Source: Rhabditophanes sp. KR3021 (Eukaryota > Nematoda > Chromadorea > Rhabditida > Alloionematidae). Taken from it: a stretch of 64,000 nt of DNA. The notes under the pieces were generated by a model that was not told the DNA's origin, did no database searches, and saw nothing but the letters and a program-made list of their open reading frames with translations. Positions 56,015 to 64,000 of the stretch are shown here, in pieces (position 1 is the first letter of the stretch; each line of letters begins with the position of its first letter). The translations under genes and the position numbers were made by a program. The DNA lies in the NCBI GenBank assembly GCA_963281155.1, contig CAUJLY010000006.1:8618001-8682000 (forward strand), in the 5' to 3' direction.

Positions 56015-56455
56015 ATGAAACTTATTATTTCCTTGATTTTTCTATTGACCTTAGCTTATGAATGTCATTCATATGCGCAAAGTATTACAATTATTGGGCA
56101 AACTATTTGTGACAGGAAAAGAGCTATCAATGTAAAGGTTAGCTCACAACTCATTTGAGCAAATGTAAACTTAATTTAGGTTGAACTCCGTGAAAAAGAC
56201 ACCTTTGATCCCGATGACGATCTTGATCAAACTGTTACAGACTTTGAGGGTAAATTCAGAATTTCAGGAACTGAGGATGAAATCAAGGCTATCAAACCTT
56301 ACGTTAACTTTTACCATTCATGTAATGTTCCAAAAGATGGTTGTACCAGAATCACTAAGTATCTGTTTGAAAAAGCTGACATTGGAAAGGTTATTGATAT
56401 GAACTACATTAACTTGAATATTAAAGGACACGAAGATACACTAAACTGCCCTTAA
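56015..56455 (+). CDS. Transthyretin-like (TTR) family secreted protein
   Basis: Two exons, 56015-56137 and 56180-56455, with a 42-bp intron, give 132 residues. A signal peptide (MKLIISLIFLLTLAYECHS) precedes the TTR-like fold. It shows SITIIGQTICDRKRAINVKV, VELREKDTFDPDDDLDQTVT, DFEGKFRISGTEDE, PYVNFYHSC, CTRITKYLF and the end LNIKGHEDTLNCP. The G(Q/x)xxCDxxxxxxVxVxLxE, D..G.F and YHxC patterns are the hallmark of this nematode-expanded family of small extracellular proteins. Cysteines in CDRKR, YHSCNVP, GCTR and LNCP are the usual disulphide set. Member-specific function is not known, though a few bind lipids or act in engulfment or neurons. The intron position is supported by the phase. 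Confidence 0.94.
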
Positions 56456-56975
56456 ACCTTGTTTTTGCATTCTTAACCCGTATTTTATATGTTTGAACTA
56501 TATTTTGTATTCTTAATAAATATTTTTTAAATTTTCAGTATATCTTGTACCAGCCGTTTGGTAAGATACATATTCGGGTGTATACAACCATTCCATGTAA
56601 GATTTAAGCTCGTACAAGCTCAAGCACATAAACGGGTAAATATAAGCAAATTAATAAAATATGACGCTGATTAATATTTAAATAAGCAGCATACTAAACG
56701 TTCTCTAAATAGTAAATATTTAGATCATTCAAAATATTCAAATTAATTGGTATGCATTTGTTTGTGCACAAGGTACTTGATAAGAGCAGCAAGTATAAGA
56801 CAAAGATGATATGGTTGTCTTTCCCTAATTGTCACACTACTCGTCTTTTTGATCATTCACTAATAACCCTAAAAGGAATATACTGCTTTTATCATAAACA
56901 TTAAATTGGTTGCTTAGTTAGTTTGCGTATACCCAATGATTATATTTTAATTAAACAATTTTAGATCGTTCGAAG

Positions 56976-58219
56976 ATGCGTCGTGTATTGAATCAAGCTT
57001 TCAGTCAATTCAGATATAGTTCTAATAATGGCAAGACAACTTGTTTAAATAGCCTTCACAAAGCCAATGGAGGAAAAATGGTCCCATTTGCCGGATATGA
57101 AATGCCCGTTCAATATTCCGATCTTTCTGTTGTCGATTCAGTCTTTCATACTAGAAAGGAAGTATCGATTTTCGACGTCTCTCACATGCTTCAAACTCAT
57201 ATCACAGGAAAAGACCGCGTTGCTTTCATTGAATCTTTGACGACTGCCGATGTGGAAGGTTTAAAACCAAATACCGGATCTTTGAGTGTTTTCACAAATG
57301 AAAAGGGAGGAATTGAGGATGACCTAATTGTTACGAAGACAGACAAAGATTTCCTTTACATGGTAACAAATGCCGGATGTATTGACAAAGACTTGCCGTA
57401 TTTACTTAGCAATTCCGCAAAATGGAGATCCAATGGAAAGGACGTTCAAATAGAGGTCCTTCAAGACAGAGGGCTTGTTGCTTGCCAAGGTCCAAAAATG
57501 ATTGACTTGTTGGAAGGAGAAACCGATGTTGATTTAAAAAAATTGTTTTTTATGAACACTACTGTTGGTAATGTTTTTGGAATTGAAAATTGCAGAATTA
57601 CAAGGTAAATATTTGTTTTAAAAAAGCCTTATATCCTATTTTTTTCAGGTGTGGATATACTGGCGAAGACGGCGTTGAAATTAGTGTTGATGCCGACAAA
57701 GCTCAAACACTTGTCGAAAGAATGCTAGCCAAACAAAAGACTGTTAATGTAAAATTAGCCGGACTTGGAGCAAGAGATGTACTTCGTCTCGAGGCCGGAT
57801 TATGCTTGTATGGAAATGACATCAACGAAGGAACAACACCAATCGAAGCAAACATTGCTTTCGTAGTTGCCAAAAGAAGAAGACAAACATTAGGTTTTCC
57901 TGGGGCTGAACGAATTATCAAGCAAATTGAAGACAAAAGATGCCCCAAGAAGAGAGTTGGTTTAATTGCCGATGCAGGGCGCGCTCCAAGAGCACACATC
58001 CCAATTACTGATCCAATGGATAAAGCTGTTCTTGGATTCGTCACCTCGGGTGGACCATCTCCAGTTCTCAACAAAAATATAGCTATGGCCTATGTTGATT
58101 TTGATGATGCAAAGATTGGAAAGAAATTGTTAGCTGATTTCGGAAAGAAACAAGTTCCTATAACTGTTGCTAAGATGCCTTTCGTCCCCACCAAATATTA
58201 TACACCCAAGAAAAATTAG
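56976..58219 (+). CDS. gcst-1: Aminomethyltransferase, glycine cleavage system T-protein (mitochondrial)
   Basis: Two exons, 56976-57604 and 57649-58219, with a 44-bp intron, give 399 residues, the usual length for the family. The N-terminus (MRRVLNQAFSQFRYSS) is basic and Ser/Gln-rich, fitting mitochondrial import. The T-protein moves the methylene group of the glycine-derived aminomethyl intermediate to tetrahydrofolate, releasing ammonia. Visible motifs are GGKMVPFAGYEMPVQYS, SIFDVSHMLQT, EKGGIEDDLIV, RCGYTGEDGVEI (split by the intron), LGARDVLRLEAGLCLYG, and the C-terminal barrel SGGPSPVLNKNIAMAYV. No frame lesion is seen. An acceptor (CAATTTTAG) 11 bases before the ATG suggests trans-splicing. 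Confidence 0.96.
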
Positions 58220-58369
58220 ATTTATTTGAATAAAAGTAATCATTAGGTTTATTTGCTTTAACAAAATAAGTATATAATGGGTTAGAATAAAAACCATGAA
58301 GAATTAAATTTTATAAAGAAGCTGGCAAAAGACCAGAAGCTATTTTACACTGATTAGTATCGTTTTTTG

Positions 58370-58788
58370 TCAAATTGAAAGTACAATTATGCAAATGATA
58401 CTTATTAAATTGCCCTTTGAAAATTGATAATTTTTGAAGTCCTCATAATTTTTCGAAGATATTAATTTTAGAGTATATTGTGCAAAAACATAAAGTTGAT
58501 TATCAATTTCAGTATTTAAAGATATCACTCCATCATATTGTTCTAGGATTCTCAATGGATTTACACCCTGGTAACTTTTTAAATTATCGCTTAACTGACT
58601 TGCACAACATTCCATAGCATCCAACAGCTCTCCAATGCCTTCACCCTTGAATATTACACCAAAACAGCCTACCTTAGATTTAGTTTGTATGTCTGTTGAT
58701 GCTCTTGAGGAACTAAGCGTCTCTCTGTCAGGGGTACGGCACAGATCTTTTCACTTTCGAATTTGTCAATAATTTCGGAAATGCTCAT
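58370..58788 (-). pseudogene. Frameshifted small protein gene, family not identified
   Basis: Minus strand. An ATG at 58788 reads MSISEIIDKFESEK. After that point the coding-like sequence is in another frame: DLCRTPDRETLSSSRAS, TDIQTKSKVGCFGVIFKGEG, LLDAMECCASQLSDNLKSYQ, then ISLNTEIDNQLYVFAQYTLK. A one-base deletion near 58742-58752 would explain this. No intron of plausible length (the window's minimum is about 38 bp) bridges the frames. The middle part is helical and has some resemblance to small BLOC/BORC-type subunits, but I do not assert it. It could be an intact gene with an error in the sequence, or a pseudogene. There is no signal peptide or membrane segment. Confidence 0.5.
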
Positions 58789-59036
58789 AGAGATATTTGT
58801 ATAGAAATTTTAGCTATTACGAAATTACTTCATTATTTTTCGATTAGGCTTTAACCTTAAAAAAATATACTTCATAAATTCTCAAATACTCAATTTGGTT
58901 TATCTTTTTATTATTAATTTAACGGTGCATGTATTTTCAAATTAATGAAATCAAAAACCGTTAAACGAATACAAGTGAAATTCAATAATCCCGCTTTATC
59001 AAAAGGCCTTTTTCAAGTTTAACAACTGATACATGG

Positions 59037-60310
59037 ATGACTACGAAACAATATCCAAAGCTCGAAAATTTTATTATAATCTTGAAGAATAATCAGAACA
59101 GCATGAGAAATGAATGGAAGTATGGTCAATTGCTTCACTTAGTTAAAGTACCGGAGCTTGATTTGTTTGAATATCCTTTTGAAATACAATGTATTCCATT
59201 TTTGATAATGGCAAATAAGTTTGCGGATATTTTTAAAAGAAAAAATAAAACAATTCAAGATTATATTCTTTCTTCATAAATATGACTTCTTAAATTTATA
59301 CAAAAATATAATGAACACGTTTGCTGTAAAGAAAAATTCTCGTCAAAGTGTGTAGAATCTACCTTTCTTGTTATGCATATTATTTAATAGATGGTACACC
59401 AAGCATATTTTAGAAATATGTCCAAAGCCTATATTTATCCAATTCAAAGTTATCACCGATGACCACATTTTGCAGGCTTTACAACATATATAATTTAAAA
59501 GAATGCACAGGTTTTAAATATTTTACAAATTTAAGAATTGTTTCTTTCAAGGAAAGTTTAACGTCTGATTATTATGGAGAATTCAAAATAGATCACTCTT
59601 TACTCCCTCTTCCTGCTAGATTGACTATTTTCCATTTATTAATTTCTTTTGATGATTCTACAAAACTGTTATATTATTAACATAGTAATAATATGCATAT
59701 TTATAATTTATTATGTAGATTTATATTCTATCTATATTGATGCTTGTCCTAATATGATGAAGCTATTTTACTTGAATAAAGTTATTTTTCTACCAGTCTA
59801 ATGTCCAAAGGAAATGGAGAGAAGAACAGAAGTGCTTCACAAACACCTAGGAGAGCATTTTCCAGCAAAATCAGAACCTGGCAAAAATGTTTTTCGAATC
59901 TGAAAGAATTAATGATAAAAGAAGCGACACTTCAAACTTATGATATCAATTACCTCCTGAATCTTTGGAAATACTTTATTTACAGTGTACTGGCAAAATT
60001 GAATTCTCACTTCCTGAAAATCTCGGATTACTTTTGCATCTTAGATTATGCTTAAGTTTTTGATAATGAAAGTACAGAACCGATTATTCAATTAAACGAA
60101 ATACATTATAAAAATTATGTATAAAAAACAAGTAGTCATAATATATTTAACGATAACAACTGTCCCAAATTAAAAAATTTGGTTCTAAAATATAGTAGTT
60201 TCTCCAAAGCAAATATTTGTATACATTCTTATAACCCACTAGAATGCAAATTATACAACAGATGGATTCAAGGAACTCTCCTAAAGGTTATTATCGCTCG
60301 GGAAGAGTAA
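59037..60310 (+). pseudogene. Decayed leucine-rich-repeat-type gene
   Basis: Pieces of LRR-like protein in changing frames lie in order on the plus strand. They include a start-like MTTKQYPKLENFIIILKNN at 59037; EICPKPIFIQFKVITDDHIL near 59413; YFTNLRIVSFKE and LLPLPARLTIFHLLISF near 59520-59650; CPNMMKLFYLNKVIFLP near 59745; CFSNLKELMIKEA followed by ESLEILYLQCTGKIEFSLPE near 59888-60010 (shifted by one base at about 59957); and CPKLKNLVLKYSSFS near 60163. Repeated CPxL and LPxxLxxL patterns are typical LRR spacing, as in expanded F-box/LRR families. Stops and frameshifts between the pieces show the gene is broken. The related fragment at 62733-63197 is on the opposite strand. Confidence 0.6.
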
Positions 60311-60734
60311 ATAGAATTTCGTCTTTTAAAACTGATCCCTTAATTTCAACATATTCATAATAAATTAAGTACTCTTATCGTAAATGTCTTTAGCTGATTT
60401 CAAGAAGATCTTAATAATTGAGATATTAGTCATTTATCAAGCATAAATTACAAAGAGCTGATATTTTACATTGGAATCATCCGATTATTTGACTTACTCT
60501 TCCATTAAAGCAATTACGCATATAATATTTTTGTAACCAAGATTGTTTTGTTATTTATCAGTTCAAAATAAAGGTTGTGAACAAGAAGATGTTGAAATAG
60601 TAAAGTTGGTAGCATATGTCTTTATCCAGAGAATTTATATGTTTCAATTTAACTATTATGTATGCATAGATATATAGTAGGTGTGTCTTTATGTGTTAGC
60701 AGAATGTCCTACTTCCGACTTTCGCATAGTCACC

Positions 60735-60742
60735 TATAAAAG
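60735..60742 (+). promoter_or_regulatory. TATA box of the SL RNA gene
   Basis: TATAAAAG lies 30 bases before the first base of the SL exon at 60765, the expected spacing for a pol II small-RNA promoter. A moderately GC-rich stretch upstream (CTTCCGACTTTCGCATAGTC, 60712-60731) is a candidate proximal element. Confidence 0.6.
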
Positions 60743-60764
60743 GCCGAGTAAAACAGACTAAGAC

Positions 60765-60858
60765 GGTTTAAAAAACCCAGTTTGAGGTTAGTATGCGTTC
60801 AGGATTCTATATGAATTCTGTGAGCAAATTTTGGAATGAGATTTGAAAAGGTCTCTAA
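60765..60858 (+). ncRNA. Spliced-leader (SL1-like) RNA gene
   Basis: The 22-nt leader exon (60765-60786) begins GGTTTAA and ends CAGTTTGAG, matching C. elegans SL1 at 18 of 22 positions. It is followed directly by a GT donor (60787). Downstream there is an exact Sm-binding site (AATTTTGGA, 60827-60835) as in SL1 RNA. Three stem-loops can be drawn. Stem I uses AACC of the leader with GGTT across the splice site. Stem II is CAGGATTC with GAATTCTG around a TATAT loop (60800-60820). Stem III is GAGA with TCTC (60838-60855). These parts, spacing and the TATA box at -30 fit a functional donor of leader for trans-splicing. The 3' end is approximate. Confidence 0.87.
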
Positions 60859-61196
60859 TAAAATTATCCAGTGTTATCAACACATTTTTACCAGAAAAAA
60901 CTAATTAGAAGCAATATTTCTGCTAAGGATAAATTCCTTCCACGAGAATATTGATAACGGACTTTTTATTCTCACGCTCACGTAGACCTAATCAGGTTGG
61001 ATTGTACAATTGTATGTAATTACATTTTCTTAGCAGGATATTTGTTGTACGCGTATTCAACATAATGTGAAAAAAAGTATTTGATTTAACACAGGGCTAT
61101 TCATAAAAAGTAGATATACCTATTTAAAGTAATTAGTGTTTATCACTCTTTATTACTAAATATCTCGATTGAAATTGTTTCTTGCTTGTTACAAAT

Positions 61197-61373
61197 ATGG
61201 CTTTTGGACCGGTAACTAAAATCAGTATTTCTTTGCATATTAAAAAACACTTTCAAGTTCAAACATCCAATGGTACGACAGTAACTCATGTAAAAATAAA
61301 AGAATTCATCTACATTTTTAGCTTATTCTCCCCCAGGTTTTTGTCATTTTCACTATCTTATTATTGCAATTAA
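61197..61373 (+). CDS. Possible small ORF, unrecognised
   Basis: A 58-codon frame starts MAFGPVTKISISLHIKKHFQ and contains VQTSNGTTVTHVKIKEFI before turning AT-rich and ending in a stop. The first 40 residues look more coding-like than the background. An internal acceptor-like CTCCCCCAG near 61336 might mean it is one exon of a longer gene. No domain is seen. Confidence 0.2.
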   Translation: MAFGPVTKISISLHIKKHFQVQTSNGTTVTHVKIKEFIYIFSLFSPRFLSFSLSYYCN

Positions 61374-61645
61374 ACTTCCTACTCAAAAAGTTAGATGCAT
61401 TTCCGGTTCTAACGAAAGAATTGTTTATTATATTGGTGTGGCTAATTTTTAATATCATTTTTCACCCTAATCTTATTTCTAATCACTTAATATTATAAGT
61501 ATACATCTTGTACTATTATCATGTAAATTCTTTTTTAAAAGGAGCATTTAAGAAAGACCTTAACTCTGGTAAAGCACATTTACTTTACAACATCTTTTGA
61601 TCAGTGAACATTATATTACTTTGAATCCAAAATCCTATTGTTAAA

Positions 61646-62053
61646 ATGGCCGAAGGATGTTGCGCCAATTGTTTCCTATTTATAGTGTATTGCTTTTGCC
61701 CTTGTTTGGCCGTTTTAATGGATAGAGGCTGTACAGATGCATTTTGGATAAATGTTTTATGTTGGATTCTTGGGATTATTCCTTCTTATATTCACGGAGC
61801 TTGGGTAATTTGGTTCCAGGAAAAACCACACCATCATCACGTTCACACTCAATATGTAACTCATCAAATTCATACACATATACCGCCACCAGCGCAGTAT
61901 GTGGTTCGTGAAACTGTAGTTCACCAACCTATTGTTCCTCATCATCAGCATCATCAACATCATCATCATCACCGTGAAGTAATAGATTGTGCTCCGCCAC
62001 AATATATAATTCCACAACAACCTGCCAACACTTTAATTGTTACAAAACATTAG
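61646..62053 (+). CDS. PMP3/YqaE (UPF0057) small membrane protein with histidine-rich tail
   Basis: Single exon of 135 residues. The N-terminal 57 residues form the PMP3 domain: a Cys-rich first segment (GCCANCFLFIVYCFCPCLAV), a polar turn (DRGCTDAFWINVL), and a second segment (LCWILGIIPSYIHGAWVIWF). The family is small two-pass plasma-membrane proteolipids affecting membrane potential and salt tolerance in yeast and plants. Here it is followed by a cytosolic tail of about 75 residues, rich in His, Pro and Gln (HHHHVHTQY, PHHQHHQHHHHHREV), which could bind metal ions. The tail is unusual in length for the family, though nematode members often carry extensions. The start follows AAA bases and matches the domain edge. 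Confidence 0.92.
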   Translation: MAEGCCANCFLFIVYCFCPCLAVLMDRGCTDAFWINVLCWILGIIPSYIHGAWVIWFQEKPHHHHVHTQYVTHQIHTHIPPPAQYVVRETVVHQPIVPHHQHHQHHHHHREVIDCAPPQYIIPQQPANTLIVTKH

Positions 62054-62732
62054 TTGATTTTTAAATACATATGAAACATGTTTTGATTCTGTTAAATTAA
62101 ATAAAAAATTAATTTGTAATATCCAATTCCTTATAATATTCAATACAATGAGCAAAAAATGATGAGCGATTTGGCATTTGCAAATAAACGTTTTCATATA
62201 AATGTAACTTGATGTCAAATGTTTTTAATCCAATTCTACCACACACTAGCAATTATAATTTCAAACACAGTAAGTTTGTTATTTTAAGCAATCTTGAATT
62301 TATATAATCAAAAAAATAAAGATGCTCTTAATTACATATAACTATTAACATCAAACAAAACCCATTTAAAATTGTTTTATAATAAATTTAAGGTTATACG
62401 ATTTAATCATTTAAAATTTGAGGATAGACGTTCAGATAATGATTATGCATTTGATATAATTAATGTACGCATATACATCTTAGCAATACGCTCATCTTAA
62501 GCCACGAACAAATCATTTAAAGCTTAAGGAAAAAATTAAAATTTGTGTAAGGTTATAATACGATTCAAAATGAGGGTGAAATTTGGGTAAAGAATGAAAA
62601 TCACCAGTATTTATTTGTTTGAAAACATATCATTAAAACTGTTGATCAGTTTTCAACATATACACACTCAAGATTAACCGTTTTGTACAGCAAGTTATTT
62701 ATTACGGATTATTATAAATATGAAGGATTACA

Positions 62733-63197
62733 TTATGGATTGTTAAAACTAGCATACAAATCCATTTGGAGTGTATGTTCAGGAGTAACCTCATTAATTT
62801 CATTACAATTAATGTATTTCAATAAATTATCAATTGATGTTCCATGAATGATACAGAAAGTTGTTTCCAAACTACGCTGAGCAATACGGTGTTTGAATAA
62901 ATTCACTCTTTCAAGACATTTACAAGAATGCGTATTAAATATATCTGAAAGATGTTGTTCAACATTGTTGCATCTATCTACTGCTGGTTCAAGATTGCCA
63001 AATTTTGTATCATCTAAGTTATAGTTTGATTGATATAGACTGCATTCATAACTTATGACTTCTAAACTTTCTGGGTATATGAATTTCTTATCCTTAATGC
63101 AAACAAGGCGCGAAATTTGCAGATTTTTGAATTTTAGGAAATATTCATCGTTGTGTAAACTATAGGGATTGTTATTACTATTTGGACAATTCAACAT
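62733..63197 (-). pseudogene. LRR-type gene fragment
   Basis: Minus strand. A 154-residue frame from an ATG at 63197 reads MLNCPNSNNNPYSLHNDEYF and then KFKNLQISRLVCIKDKK, YPESLEVISYECSLYQSN, and CKCLERVNLFKH. The PESLEVI and CPN patterns match those in the broken LRR gene at 59037-60310 (PESLEILYLQ, CPNMMKL). The frame is open upstream of the ATG to about 63265 (NIEISSAYLHHF), so this is probably the 3' part of a larger gene. No upstream exon was found. It may be a short intact gene, but a fragment is more likely. Confidence 0.5.
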
Positions 63198-63265
63198 AAA
63201 ATGATGTAGATAGGCACTGGAAATCTCGATATTTGTAGTTATATTTAAAAAAGATGAATATTATG

Positions 63266-64000
63266 AAAAGTTGTTTGAGAAATATTAGCGATTGAAAAAG
63301 ATTGCTTTTGAGTTTTTATCTGAATATGTTACTATCATTCGTGTTGTAGAATAAAGTTTCAATAATCTTGATGTTTAAATTATGGTTAACTTTTTTAATT
63401 ACAAATGCTACGATACTACATTAGGATAGTTCATTCTCACCATGAAATATTCTTTCTGTGCATGCTATTAATAAACACATTAAATTGTTAAACAATTATA
63501 ACGATAAAATACAAGATTCGTATCATTATCAACAATATTTAAGAAAATTATTGTAATTGTTAGTGATATAAATTATGTTTTGATTTTAATTAAAGTGTCA
63601 TTACAAAAAATTTGAGTATCAGTAAGAAGATTAAAATAAGAAGCAAATGAATATATGAATTTTTAATTGTTACCAATGTTGTAAATTCGACAGATTTGGA
63701 CGTGAAAGACTTTTATTAAATTTTATGGATTCTATTGGCGAAGTCATCACAAATGTTATTATAAATCCATTTTACAATTATAGCATTGTTACTTTTAAAT
63801 ATATCCAATCATCAAACAACTATTTAAGTAAATGTTAATATAGTTCAATTATATGTAATATTGCAACAAAGAATATGGACATTTCATTCAAGCAATTACT
63901 AGGTATAGACTAAATACAATTGAAAAGAATGAAATTATGTGTTGTATGGCATATGCAAGAATCTCAGTACTATTATGGGTGCTGCTGGATATTAAACAAA
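63266..64000. other. AT-rich right end, no gene seen
   Basis: No domain, splice-bounded exon or RNA gene was found to the window edge. The DNA is rich in A and T runs. Confidence 0.5.

Noticed and set aside
61757..62020. Minus-strand Met/Trp-rich frame
   Set aside because: Antisense shadow of the CAT-rich histidine tail of the PMP3 gene.

Overview
This window looks like nuclear DNA from an AT-rich nematode. The support is of three kinds. First, the gene families are nematode ones: a FLP-13-type FMRFamide precursor, ShK-domain secreted proteins including a ShK peroxidase, a transthyretin-like protein, a tyrosine decarboxylase of the TDC-1 type, and a DAF-7-like TGF-beta ligand. Second, many introns are only about 38-45 bp, and several genes have a splice acceptor just before the ATG, as expected for trans-splicing. 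Third, there is a recognisable spliced-leader (SL) RNA gene at 60765-60858, with SL exon, donor, Sm site and stem-loops. The strong AT bias, tiny introns and SL variant suggest a clade IV worm, perhaps Strongyloides-like. That placement is inference.

Layout. 0-13 kb: the 3' part of a Rab26/37-type GTPase, then a decayed ShK heme peroxidase on the minus strand (905-3460). A gene-poor 6-kb spacer separates it from an intact paralogue on the plus strand (9489-12588). 13-24 kb: a TGF-beta ligand (14364-15573, minus), a four-pass membrane protein (16313-17091, minus), and a neuropeptide-type GPCR (21731-23273, minus) set in long AT-rich DNA. 29-37 kb: a JNK MAP kinase (minus) with a long spliced N-terminus and large introns. 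38-46 kb, the densest part: a CHCHD2/10 homologue, the flp-13 precursor, a two-ShK secreted protein, and tyrosine decarboxylase. 47-53 kb: an unrecognised prohormone-like secreted protein, a coiled-coil protein, and a PLC-beta-class phospholipase. 56-64 kb: a transthyretin-like protein, glycine cleavage T-protein, a frameshifted small gene, remnants of leucine-rich-repeat (LRR)-like genes, the SL RNA gene, and a PMP3-family membrane protein with a histidine-rich tail.

There is no operon structure: genes are well spaced and on both strands. Several genes are neural signalling parts (FMRFamide precursor, GPCR, tyramine synthesis, PLC-beta, JNK, TGF-beta, Rab). They act in related pathways in known nematodes, but nothing in the sequence shows they are co-regulated. 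The most informative observations are the variant SL RNA gene, the peroxidase pair with one dead copy, the internally duplicated flp-13 precursor, and the novel five-cysteine-pair secreted protein. Exon boundaries were derived by hand from splice signals and reading phase. They are reliable where the joined protein matches a known family and approximate elsewhere.
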